This document shows positions 8,103 to 15,592 of a stretch of 64,000 bases of DNA, piece by piece. A program made the translations under genes and the position numbers. The notes under the pieces are model-generated. The model was given only the letters and a program-made list of their open reading frames with translations, did no database searches and was not told where the DNA came from. Position 1 is the first letter of the stretch, and each line of letters opens with the position of its first letter. Source of the stretch: Chryseobacterium cucumeris (GTDB lineage Bacteria > Bacteroidota > Bacteroidia > Flavobacteriales > Weeksellaceae); assembly GCF_001593385.1 (NCBI RefSeq), contig NZ_LUVZ01000001.1, positions 1,240,001 through 1,304,000 on the forward strand. The letters run 5' to 3'.

Positions 8103-8948
8103 ATGATCAAATTATTAAAACTGGAATACTACAAAAACCTGAACTATCAACCGTTTAAGGTTTTCACTATACTCTATTTCGCCATTCTTATTGCGCTGCT
8201 TTTCATAGGATTGGTTGACTTTGATATTTTTGGAGGAACCATTAACTTAAAAGAACAGGGGATTTACAATTTCCCGGAAATCTGGAATTTCACCACATGG
8301 ATTGTTGCCTTACTGAAAATTTTCCTGGGACTGATCATTGTTTTCTCTATTTCACAGGAATTCAGTAACCGGATGTTCAAGCAGAATACCATTGATGGAT
8401 TGAGCAGAAAGGAATTCATCACTTCAAAATTACTGACAATAAGTATTTTCACTATTGTTTCAACAGCCATTGTATTGGGTATTACTTTGTTTCTGGGATA
8501 TCAATATTCGAAGACAACGGAATCTACAAAGGTTTTTGCTGAGATGTTCTTTATTGGAAATTACCTGGTAAAACTATTTACGTTCTTCTGTTTCTTAATG
8601 TTCCTTTCTATTTTACTGAGGAAATCTGTGTTTGTATTTCTTGCTCTCTTTATTTTCTGGATTGGTGAGGGAATTTTAAAGGCTCTTGAAGTCTATTCAA
8701 AAGTAAAAGGAATGCAGGGGCCCCAAAGAAATGAGGTTCTTCAGAATGATTTTTTCATCTCGCATCTTTTACCGCTGGAAAGTATGTCTAACCTTATTCC
8801 CAATCCGATGATCAGATTGGATATGGCAAAAATGATGGGATTAAAATATGAATTCCACTACCCTACAGAAAGCCTTATCGCCTGTCTGGTATGGTGTGCT
8901 ATTTTTATATTCGGTTCGTACTGGATTCTGAGAAAAAGAGATTGGTAG
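8103..8948 (+). CDS. ABC-2 type transporter permease
   Basis: The product has 281 residues with about six hydrophobic segments: near residues 17-40, 60-80, 103-125, 147-165, 175-195 and 255-275. The short amphipathic N-terminus (MIKLLKLEYYKNLNYQPFKV) and the ISQEFSNRMFKQNTIDGLSRKEFITSKLL coupling region are characteristic of ABC-2 permeases such as BcrB-like and NatB-like subunits. The ATP-binding subunit lies 2 bp upstream on the same strand, and an intrinsic terminator follows 58 bp downstream. The two genes therefore form a complete two-gene exporter in the inner membrane. The exported compound cannot be inferred. Confidence 0.88.
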   Translation: MIKLLKLEYYKNLNYQPFKVFTILYFAILIALLFIGLVDFDIFGGTINLKEQGIYNFPEIWNFTTWIVALLKIFLGLIIVFSISQEFSNRMFKQNTIDGLSRKEFITSKLLTISIFTIVSTAIVLGITLFLGYQYSKTTESTKVFAEMFFIGNYLVKLFTFFCFLMFLSILLRKSVFVFLALFIFWIGEGILKALEVYSKVKGMQGPQRNEVLQNDFFISHLLPLESMSNLIPNPMIRLDMAKMMGLKYEFHYPTESLIACLVWCAIFIFGSYWILRKRDW

Positions 8949-9005
8949 ATGGTAATATCTGGAATTTAAAGATTTAAAAATTACAATATTTAAAGATTAT
9001 TTTTT

Positions 9006-9036
9006 AAGTGGTTCGTTTTCGGATCACTTTTTTTTT
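9006..9036 (+). terminator. Intrinsic terminator of the ABC exporter operon
   Basis: A 10-bp stem with two G-T pairs (AAGTGGTTCG / CGGATCACTT, TTTT loop) runs into a nine-T tract, 58 bp after the permease stop codon. Confidence 0.8.
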
Positions 9037-9074
9037 GGCTTAAAATTTTCATTCGGTACTATCAAAAACCAGCC

Positions 9075-9725
9075 ATGAAAAAAATATACTACTTTCCAGG
9101 ATTGATCAGCGCCTTGCTGATTCCTGTTTTGTTTTGGTATTATGGAAGCCAAAAGTCTGAAGATATTAACGTTTCTGTGATAGATATTGGACTTCCTGCC
9201 AAAGAAAGAGAAGGGAGTAAAAATACATTTGAAAGTTTTGAAACTTATAGAAACTGGGATTACAAAAAAATAAAAATAGTCCCCGGTACTGCCAAAGAAA
9301 ATTCAAAATCATATGTTTCTGAACTGAAAAAGCTTCAGGAAAGAAATGAGAAAGAGTCTGGTATTGAGTTTATTTTAGATCAAAATAATAGCTATGGTGA
9401 TTTTGTCTCTGTTTTGAATGATCTGGCAATTGCCAAACAGGAACAATATGCCGTTGACCTGGAGAAAACAGGACATATTTTTGCGGTTTATAGCTATATT
9501 GATCCTAAGGTGCAATATCCTGAATATGAATGTTTACTTTGTAATGATACTATAGATTGGGGGCCAGCAGAAACTATGAATGCTTTTGAATCTACCCGCT
9601 ATGGGCAGATCTTTAACCTGTTTACAACCGCTTCCAAAGAAGCTTCCTACATTATTTTCGGGTTTCTTATATTTCTGAATATGTCCATGTTCAGCATTAA
9701 AGAAAGATTTCAATTGCACTATTAA
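9075..9725 (+). CDS. Hypothetical membrane protein, ExbD-like middle region
   Basis: This 216-residue protein has a hydrophobic segment at about residues 7-24 and another near the C-terminus at about 190-208, with a ~160-residue soluble stretch between them. The central part (IEFILDQNNSYGDFVSVLNDLAIAKQEQYAVDLE) is reminiscent of the periplasmic fold of ExbD/TolR proteins, but the overall arrangement is different and I cannot assign it. A Cys pair in YECLLCNDTIDW may form a disulfide. It lies alone between a terminator upstream and a bidirectional terminator downstream, so it is probably monocistronic. Confidence 0.65.
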   Translation: MKKIYYFPGLISALLIPVLFWYYGSQKSEDINVSVIDIGLPAKEREGSKNTFESFETYRNWDYKKIKIVPGTAKENSKSYVSELKKLQERNEKESGIEFILDQNNSYGDFVSVLNDLAIAKQEQYAVDLEKTGHIFAVYSYIDPKVQYPEYECLLCNDTIDWGPAETMNAFESTRYGQIFNLFTTASKEASYIIFGFLIFLNMSMFSIKERFQLHY

Positions 9726-9730
9726 TTCAA

Positions 9731-9764
9731 AATAAAAAGGCTGCCAAATGGCAGCCTTCCTTTC
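9731..9764. terminator. Bidirectional intrinsic terminator between convergent genes
   Basis: A perfect 9-bp stem AAGGCTGCC / GGCAGCCTT with an AAAT loop is flanked by A-rich sequence on one side and T-rich sequence on the other. It serves the ExbD-like gene on the plus strand and the msrAB gene on the minus strand. Confidence 0.85.
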
Positions 9765-9767
9765 ACA

Positions 9768-10883
9768 TTACTTTTTATCTAACAACGGAAGATATTTTCC
9801 GTATCCTTTTGTTTCCATTTCAGCTTTCGGAATAAACTTCAGAGAAGCACTGTTGATACAGTAACGAAGTCCTCCTTTATCCTGCGGCCCGTCTGTGAAA
9901 ACGTGTCCCAAGTGGGCATCTCCCGTTTTACTTCTTACTTCTACTCTATCCATACCATGGGAACGGTCCAGCTTTTCATCAATCAAACCTTTGGTAATCG
10001 GTTTGGAGAAACTTGGCCATCCGCATCCGGATTCAAATTTATCGGTAGAAACAAACAAAGGTTCTCCTGTGGTAATATCTACATAAATTCCTTCACGGGT
10101 TTCGTTCCAGTATTCATTCTGGAAAGGTCTTTCTGTGCCGTTTTCCTGGGTAACATTATATTGTTCTGCTGTCAGTTTTTCTTTTAAAACTTTTTTATCC
10201 TGCTTTTGATAAGCCGGTTTTGGAAGCGGGTTGGCTTTTTTAGCCATTTCAAAAAGTCCCGGTTCAATATGGCAGTAACCGCCTGGATTTTTATCCAGAT
10301 AATCCTGATGATAGTCTTCCGCTCTGTAGAAATTTTTCAATGGAATAGTTTCTACGACTACGGGTTTATTATAATTCTTTGCCAGCTTCTGAACTTCATC
10401 TTTTACCACCGCTTCATCCGTTTTATCAGTGAAATAAATTCCTGTTCTGTACTGGTTTCCTCTGTCATTTCCCTGCTGATCCTTGCTTGTAGGATCAATG
10501 GTTTTAAAATACAGATCAATCAATAGTTTCAGATCTACCTGTTCAGGATCATATTTTACTTTTACGGTTTCTGCGAAACCTGTTGTATGGCTTACGACTT
10601 CTTCATAAGTAGGATTTTTGGTATTACCGTTGGCATAACCAACTTCTGTTCCTACAACACCACGAATTTGTTGAAAAAAATGTTCTGTTCCCCAGAAACA
10701 TCCACCTGCAAAATAAATCTCTCTAACGTTTTTGTTATCCATAATTTTCTCATTTTCTTTTTTTACTTCCACTACATCAGGCCTGTTCTTTTTGAAGAGC
10801 CCGGATCCCGCAGCAAAGACTGCTATACCCAGAATGATTCCGAGTACAATTAATATATTTTTCATTTTTACCTTTTTATTCAT
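9768..10883 (-). CDS. msrAB: Bifunctional peptide methionine sulfoxide reductase MsrA-MsrB, membrane-anchored or exported
   Basis: The enzyme repairs oxidised methionine. It has 371 residues: an N-terminal hydrophobic anchor or uncleaved signal (about 9-30), an MsrA domain with catalytic GGCFWG (Cys62) and the substrate motif [12 protein letters not shown], and an MsrB domain with [11 protein letters not shown] and catalytic Cys342 in RYCINSASL. MsrA reduces the S epimer and MsrB the R epimer. The MsrB part lacks the CxxC zinc ligands found in E. coli MsrB. The hydrophobic N-terminus implies action in the periplasm. Met7 is an alternative start. The ATG overlaps the stop codon of the DUF417 gene (TAATG), so translation is coupled. 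The sigma and anti-sigma candidates upstream suggest stress control. Confidence 0.95.
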   Translation of the reverse strand: MNKKVKMKNILIVLGIILGIAVFAAGSGLFKKNRPDVVEVKKENEKIMDNKNVREIYFAGGCFWGTEHFFQQIRGVVGTEVGYANGNTKNPTYEEVVSHTTGFAETVKVKYDPEQVDLKLLIDLYFKTIDPTSKDQQGNDRGNQYRTGIYFTDKTDEAVVKDEVQKLAKNYNKPVVVETIPLKNFYRAEDYHQDYLDKNPGGYCHIEPGLFEMAKKANPLPKPAYQKQDKKVLKEKLTAEQYNVTQENGTERPFQNEYWNETREGIYVDITTGEPLFVSTDKFESGCGWPSFSKPITKGLIDEKLDRSHGMDRVEVRSKTGDAHLGHVFTDGPQDKGGLRYCINSASLKFIPKAEMETKGYGKYLPLLDKK

Positions 10884-11326
10884 TACTTATTATTTTGAAC
10901 GATCATGAATCCAAATCCTAAAAGCATAAGGTCTTTTAAAATAAAGAAATCCGTCACAGGAACTCCGTCCACTATTTTCCATATTCCCGGTGTTGTAAAC
11001 AAATAGCTTAATGTCACCAGAAAGGTTACGATCATTCCTATCCCTGCATACTTTTTCAATACAGCAAATTTCGCACTAAATATCAGGAGTAAGGCAATGA
11101 TAATTTCTATCGCTCCGATAAGATTTGACACTGTCTGGACGCTTATAATTTTATATACGAAAAAAGTTAAGAAATGGTTTTCTACCAAAGGTTTTATTGC
11201 AGCTGCTTCTGTGGGAGTGAATTTGAAGATACCAATCCACAGTAAAATAAGTGCTGCTCCGAAAAGCGAAATATAATACCCGATTCGGGTTAATTGATTT
11301 TTAGATTCCTGTACTGTTCCGACCAT
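10883..11326 (-). CDS. DUF417 family membrane protein (RclC/YkgB-like)
   Basis: The product has 147 residues and four hydrophobic segments: about 15-35, 55-70, 72-95 and 120-142. The [33 protein letters not shown] segment is the signature of the DUF417 family, which includes E. coli RclC, a membrane protein of the reactive-chlorine resistance operon. The gene overlaps the start of msrAB by one base. A link between this membrane protein and a methionine sulfoxide reductase fits a role in defence against hypochlorous acid or related oxidants; that role is inference from the neighbour and from the E. coli homologue. Confidence 0.85.
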   Translation of the reverse strand: MVGTVQESKNQLTRIGYYISLFGAALILLWIGIFKFTPTEAAAIKPLVENHFLTFFVYKIISVQTVSNLIGAIEIIIALLLIFSAKFAVLKKYAGIGMIVTFLVTLSYLFTTPGIWKIVDGVPVTDFFILKDLMLLGFGFMIVQNNK

Positions 11327-11361
11327 ATTTTTAAGATTTTAAATGAATACTTTATTGTTTT

Positions 11362-11369
11362 CAAAAGTA
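11362..11369 (-). promoter_or_regulatory. Possible internal -7 box upstream of the DUF417 gene (TACTTTTG)
   Basis: TACTTTTG on the minus strand sits in the 80-bp gap between the anti-sigma candidate and the DUF417 gene. No TTG is found at the normal spacing. It could be a weak housekeeping promoter, or the site could overlap an ECF-dependent promoter whose consensus is not known. Confidence 0.35.
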
Positions 11370-11406
11370 TAGTCGGTGCTATTTTAAAATCCTGACAGAA
11401 ATTATC

Positions 11407-11676
11407 CTAGAAATTTAATTTATCGATCATTTTATTTTTAAAGTCCTGAATTTCAGAATCATTAATTTCAGTTTCTTTTTCAGAAAAAGTCTTTTTAAAA
11501 GCTTTATCCAGAAGAGCCAGCTTTTCATTGTACATCCTGCACCATTTACAGATCATCAGGTGCATACTGAGCATCCTGTTTTCTCTGGCAGAAATAGATT
11601 GGGCATTCCTTTTTTCCATCAGTAAAGTAGCTTCACTGCACGGTAAAAATAATATATGTAGTATTCTTCGTATCAT
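11407..11676 (-). CDS. Small Cys/His protein, candidate zinc-binding anti-sigma factor
   Basis: This 89-residue protein has a Cys at residue 13 in FLPCSEATLLMEKR and an HxxxCxxC motif in MHLMICKWC. That arrangement (C, then HxxxCxxC) is the hallmark of ZAS-type anti-sigma domains and of zf-HC2 proteins. No membrane segment follows, so it would be a soluble cytoplasmic sensor like RsrA or ChrR. It begins 6 bp after the stop codon of the ECF sigma gene on the same strand, the usual position for a cognate anti-sigma factor. The redox-active thiols could release the sigma factor under oxidation; that is inference from RsrA-type systems. Confidence 0.75.
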   Translation of the reverse strand: MIRRILHILFLPCSEATLLMEKRNAQSISARENRMLSMHLMICKWCRMYNEKLALLDKAFKKTFSEKETEINDSEIQDFKNKMIDKLNF

Positions 11677-11682
11677 GATTTC

Positions 11683-12237
11683 TTATGATTTTGAAAACCA
11701 GTTAAACTCCAGACATTCTCTGAGCTGCATGCGGCTTCTCTGCAAAATCTTCCATAAATTAGTCGTGGAAACATTCAATTCCTGACTGACTTCCGGTGCT
11801 TTTTTTTCTTCGATATAATACATTTTCAACAGAATCTTCCATTTGGAGGGCAATTCCTCAATGCACTCTTCAAGTGTTTTATTAAAATCCTTGTTGTCTA
11901 AAAGCTCATCTTCCTCTCCTGATACATTCCAGTCATTTAAAACATCATTATTTTTCCATGATCCGGTTTCATCAAAAAAATGATCAAGTCGGATATTGGG
12001 TTCCGATTTGTATTTTTTCCGGTAAAAATCTGCAACTTTTCTATTCAGAATAGCCATCAGCCACGTAAGCGCATTACTTTTCCCTTCAAAAGAATCATAA
12101 GCAGAATAAGCTGCAAGAAAAACTTCCTGAACCACATCCTGTGCATCTTCTTTATTCGAAAGTACATACAGTGCCCGCTTCAAAAGCGGCCCTGAATACT
12201 GTTCTATCCAGCTTTTCAGCTCTTCATCTTTTGTCAT
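11683..12237 (-). CDS. ECF-type RNA polymerase sigma factor (sigma-70 family)
   Basis: The product has 184 residues with the two domains of group IV sigma factors. Region 2 is seen in NKEDAQDVVQEVFLAAYSAYDSFEGKSNALTWLMAILNRKVADFYRK. Region 4 is seen in LEECIEELPSKWKILLKMYYIEEKKAPEVSQELNVSTTNLWKILQRSRMQLRECL, a clear helix-turn-helix. An acidic, less conserved linker separates them. It is the first gene of a four-gene minus-strand run with the Cys/His anti-sigma candidate, the DUF417 membrane protein and msrAB. The likely regulon therefore includes methionine sulfoxide repair. It is transcribed divergently from alaS. Confidence 0.93.
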   Translation of the reverse strand: MTKDEELKSWIEQYSGPLLKRALYVLSNKEDAQDVVQEVFLAAYSAYDSFEGKSNALTWLMAILNRKVADFYRKKYKSEPNIRLDHFFDETGSWKNNDVLNDWNVSGEEDELLDNKDFNKTLEECIEELPSKWKILLKMYYIEEKKAPEVSQELNVSTTNLWKILQRSRMQLRECLEFNWFSKS

Positions 12238-12268
12238 TGAAAGTGTTTTGCCTTATCTAAGATCATAG

Positions 12269-12299
12269 CGAAGGTAGTAAGTTAAGCCGGAAAATGCAA
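12269..12299 (-). promoter_or_regulatory. Possible promoter of the ECF sigma operon (TTG-N20-TACCTTCG)
   Basis: On the minus strand a TTG is followed after 20 bases by TACCTTCG, one mismatch from the TAnnTTTG consensus, 31 bp before the sigma factor ATG. Confidence 0.4.
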
Positions 12300-12333
12300 A
12301 ACAAGATTGATTATTACAAATTATAGCCGTCTC

Positions 12334-12366
12334 AAACCTCGCAGGTTTTGAAAACCCGTGAGGTTT
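12334..12366. repeat. 33-bp interspersed palindrome (AAACCTCGCAGG type)
   Basis: AAACCTC and GAGGTTT form the ends, and GGTTTT / AAAACC the inner part, of a nested palindrome in the ECF sigma/alaS divergent spacer. It has no T tract and lies between two divergent promoters, so a terminator role is unlikely. Similar palindromes are, from general knowledge, frequent in Chryseobacterium and Flavobacterium intergenic regions. Confidence 0.5.
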
Positions 12367-12440
12367 AGGACACATCCATATCCAAAGCCGGGCACCATTC
12401 AAAACATAGCATAAAATTATTACAAATCGCTTAAAAATAG

Positions 12441-12448
12441 TAAATTTG
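12441..12448 (+). promoter_or_regulatory. -7 box of the alaS promoter (TAAATTTG)
   Basis: TAAATTTG lies 43 bp upstream of the alaS ATG. No strong TTG is present at the -33 position. Confidence 0.45.
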
Positions 12449-12491
12449 CATCTTATCAAAATTTGATACTAAAAAAAGCAAAAGCAATACT

Positions 12492-15095
12492 ATGACATCA
12501 CAAGAGATACGTCAAAAATTTTTAGATTATTTTAAAAGTAAGGAGCATTTAATCGTTCCTTCAGCTCCTATTGTGCTGAAAGACGACCCTACCCTTATGT
12601 TTTCCAACTCCGGAATGACGCAGTTCAAGGATTTTTTCCTTGGCTACAAAACCCCTACCGCCCCTAGAATTGCCGATACACAGAAGTGTCTGAGAGTTTC
12701 AGGGAAGCACAATGACCTGGATGATGTAGGGAGAGATACTTACCACCACACTATGTTTGAAATGTTGGGAAACTGGTCTTTCGGGGATTACTTCAAAAAA
12801 GAGGCTATTGCTTTTGCCTGGGAATTACTGACTGAAGTATACGGAATTCCAAAAGAAAATTTATACGTTACCATTTTTGAAGGTGATGCTTCAGAAAATC
12901 TGGACAGAGACCAGGACGCTTACGATTTCTGGAAATCTCATATTTCAGAAGACAGAATCATCAACGGAAATAAAAAAGATAACTTCTGGGAAATGGGTGA
13001 AAGCGGACCATGCGGACCGTGTTCGGAAATCCATGTTGACTTGAGAACGCCTGAAGAGAAAGCGAAAGTCTCCGGACTTGAATTGGTAAATAATGACCAC
13101 CCTCAAGTAGTTGAAGTATGGAACCTGGTTTTCATGGAATTCAACAGAAAGGCAGATAAATCTTTAGAGAAGCTTCCTGCTCAGCACGTAGATACGGGAA
13201 TGGGCTTTGAGCGTCTTTGTATGGCGCTTCAAGGGAAGTCTTCCAACTATGATACGGATGTTTTCACTCCGCTTATTGCTAAAGTTGAGGAACTTTCAGG
13301 TAAAAAATATACCGGAATTTTACAAGACGAAAAGGATATTGCGATCCGTGTTGTGGTAGACCACATCAGAGCAGTTTCCTTTGCTATTGCAGACGGACAA
13401 TTACCTTCCAACGGAGGTGCGGGGTATGTTATCAGAAGAATTTTAAGAAGAGGAATTTCTTATTCTTACCGATTCCTGGATATGAAAGAGCCTTTCCTTT
13501 ACAAACTGGTAGCTGTACTGCAGGAGCAGATGGGAACTTTCTTCCCGGAAATCGAAAAACAGGGAAAACTTGTTGCTGAAGTGATCAAAAGTGAAGAAGA
13601 TTCTTTCTTAAAAACTATTGAAAACGGTCTGATCAGAGTAGAAAAACTGATCCAGCAGACTATTGCCAATAATCAGAAGGTATTACCAAGTGAAGAAGTT
13701 TTTGAACTGTATGATACTTATGGTTTCCCTGATGACTTAACAAGAATTATTGCTGAGGAAAAAGGATTAACAATTGATGAAGCTGGTTTCAAAGCTGAAA
13801 TGGAGAAACAGAAGCTTCGTTCAAAAGCTGATTCTGCTCAGAAAGTTTACGATTGGGTTACCTTAGAAGAAAGAGATGAAAACTTTGTAGGATACGATCA
13901 GATTGAATCCGAAACCTATATCACAAGATACAGAAAGGTAGAAAATAAAGACGGAGAATTTTACCAGGTGGTATTAAGCAGCTCTCCTTTCTATCCTGAA
14001 GGTGGTGGACAGGTTGGAGACAAAGGTGTTCTTGAAAATGCGGTTGAAAGCTTTGAAGTATTGGAGACTAAGAAGGAAAACGGATTGATTATTTCGTTGA
14101 TCAATGGTCTTCCAAAAGATGCCGGTGCTGTTTTCTATGCTAAAGTAAACGCTTCCGAAAGAAAAAATTCTCAGGCTAACCACTCTGTAACTCACCTTCT
14201 GCACGAAGCTTTAAGAGAGGTGTTAGGAACTCACGTAGAACAGAAAGGTTCTTATGTAGGCCCTGATTATCTTCGTTTCGACTTCTCTCATTTCAACAAA
14301 ATGACTGAGGAAGAATTAGCACTTATTGAAGAAAAAGTAAATAAAAAGATCAAAGAAAGTATTGCTTTACAGGAGTTCAGAAATATTCCGATTCAGGAAG
14401 CTCTGGATAAAGGAGCAATGGCTTTATTTGGTGAAAAATATGGTGACAGTGTGAGAATGATCCAGTTTGGAAGTTCAAAAGAACTTTGCGGAGGAACTCA
14501 CGTAAAAAACACCAGCGAAATTGGTCATTTCAAGATCACTTCTGAAGGTTCTGCAGCTGCGGGAATCAGAAGGATTGAGGCTATTTCGGGAGACAAATCT
14601 GAGGAGTATTTTAACAATCTTGAAAAACAGATCACTGAACTTTCTCAGTTATTAAAGTCTAAAGATGTGGTAAGATCGATCGAAAAACTGATCGAAGAAA
14701 ATACTTCATTGAAGGCTGAAGTAGATGCTCTTAAAAAGGAAAAAGCAAAAGGAGAAATCGGAGAATGGAAGAATGCTTATGAGCAGAAAGGCAACAAGCA
14801 GCTTCTTGTGAAGAAAACTTCTCTGGATGCAGGTTCTGTAAAAGACATCGTTTTCCAGTTAAAGAGAGAAATTCCTACTTCAGTAACGATTATTCTTTCT
14901 GATGCAGATGGAAAACCAATGATTACCGTTGGAGTTTCTGATGATCTTGCTGCTGATTACCAGGCTGGAGCTATCGTAAAAGACCTTGCTAAAGAAATCC
15001 AAGGTGGCGGTGGTGGAAACCCAGGTTTTGCAACTGCGGGTGGTAAAAACCTTGAAGGGTTGGAAAACGCTTACCAAAAAGCTTTGAATATCTAA
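12492..15095 (+). CDS. alaS: Alanine--tRNA ligase
   Basis: AlaRS charges tRNA-Ala with alanine and edits mischarged Ser and Gly. The 867-residue length matches full bacterial enzymes. The N-terminal class II catalytic domain carries motif 1 around PTLMFSNSGMTQFKDFFLG and motif 2 around RVSGKHNDLDDVGRDTYHHTMFEMLGNWSFGDYFK. The editing domain has the zinc ligands in NHSVTHLLHEAL and CGGTHVKNTSEIG. The C-terminal C-Ala domain ends in GGGGGNPGFATAGG. The ATG follows a short AT-rich leader with a TAAATTTG box. A long perfect hairpin terminator follows 25 bp after the stop codon, so the gene is monocistronic. Confidence 0.98.
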   Translation: MTSQEIRQKFLDYFKSKEHLIVPSAPIVLKDDPTLMFSNSGMTQFKDFFLGYKTPTAPRIADTQKCLRVSGKHNDLDDVGRDTYHHTMFEMLGNWSFGDYFKKEAIAFAWELLTEVYGIPKENLYVTIFEGDASENLDRDQDAYDFWKSHISEDRIINGNKKDNFWEMGESGPCGPCSEIHVDLRTPEEKAKVSGLELVNNDHPQVVEVWNLVFMEFNRKADKSLEKLPAQHVDTGMGFERLCMALQGKSSNYDTDVFTPLIAKVEELSGKKYTGILQDEKDIAIRVVVDHIRAVSFAIADGQLPSNGGAGYVIRRILRRGISYSYRFLDMKEPFLYKLVAVLQEQMGTFFPEIEKQGKLVAEVIKSEEDSFLKTIENGLIRVEKLIQQTIANNQKVLPSEEVFELYDTYGFPDDLTRIIAEEKGLTIDEAGFKAEMEKQKLRSKADSAQKVYDWVTLEERDENFVGYDQIESETYITRYRKVENKDGEFYQVVLSSSPFYPEGGGQVGDKGVLENAVESFEVLETKKENGLIISLINGLPKDAGAVFYAKVNASERKNSQANHSVTHLLHEALREVLGTHVEQKGSYVGPDYLRFDFSHFNKMTEEELALIEEKVNKKIKESIALQEFRNIPIQEALDKGAMALFGEKYGDSVRMIQFGSSKELCGGTHVKNTSEIGHFKITSEGSAAAGIRRIEAISGDKSEEYFNNLEKQITELSQLLKSKDVVRSIEKLIEENTSLKAEVDALKKEKAKGEIGEWKNAYEQKGNKQLLVKKTSLDAGSVKDIVFQLKREIPTSVTIILSDADGKPMITVGVSDDLAADYQAGAIVKDLAKEIQGGGGGNPGFATAGGKNLEGLENAYQKALNI

Positions 15096-15120
15096 AATAG
15101 AAACCTCTATTATAAATTTT

Positions 15121-15163
15121 AACTCCGGCTGTCTCAAAATTGAGACAGCCGGAGTTGTTTTTA
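15121..15163 (+). terminator. Strong intrinsic terminator of alaS
   Basis: A perfect 17-bp stem runs from AACTCCGGCTGTCTCAA at 15121-15137 to its complement at 15140-15156, followed by a T-rich tail. It starts 25 bp after the alaS stop codon. Confidence 0.9.
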
Positions 15164-15180
15164 GTGCATATCATATTATT

Positions 15181-15400
15181 TTAACACAAAGTTTTTTCTA
15201 TATTACTTTATATTTCAAGTGGCAAAGAATGGAATCAACTTCATTGATTCTGACTAAGCGTGTGTACTATTCTTACTTCTCGCAGATGAAAAAAATTTTG
15301 AAAAATTACATAAGCCGGATATAACGCTCATGCTATCATCAATATTTTCGTCAGCAAATGCCTTTTCGATCGAAAAAAGCAGGAAATAAAACTTTTGCGT
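15181..15400. repeat. Intergenic repeat element with CACAAAG/CTTTTGCGT ends (copy 2)
   Basis: The alaS-PhoX spacer contains TTAACACAAAG at 15181 and CTTTTGCGT at 15392-15400, degenerate forms of the inverted ends of the element at 1457-1633. Its centre at 15231-15261 (GGAATCAA..TTGATTCT..CTAAGCGT) matches the reverse complement of 1551-1581 at 25 of 31 positions. No coding potential is seen. The remainder of the spacer up to 15550 holds nothing else recognisable. Confidence 0.55.
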
Positions 15401-15556
15401 ACTCTGCGCTATACCATACTATTCTTTATTCCTAAGATTTCATCACAGTCTTTTTTATTTATACCCGTTCTAATTATTGATCTTATCTTAACAAACCATT
15501 ACTTAATCTTAAACTATTTGTTTTATCTTTTTAAAACTCAGTTAATACAAGACCTT

Positions 15557-15564
15557 TAGTTTTG
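15557..15564 (+). promoter_or_regulatory. -7 box of the PhoX-like gene promoter (TAGTTTTG)
   Basis: TAGTTTTG lies 28 bp upstream of the ATG. A TTG at the right spacing is not seen. Confidence 0.45.
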
Positions 15565-15592
15565 CCATAATCGAAATTCAAAAAATATAATT

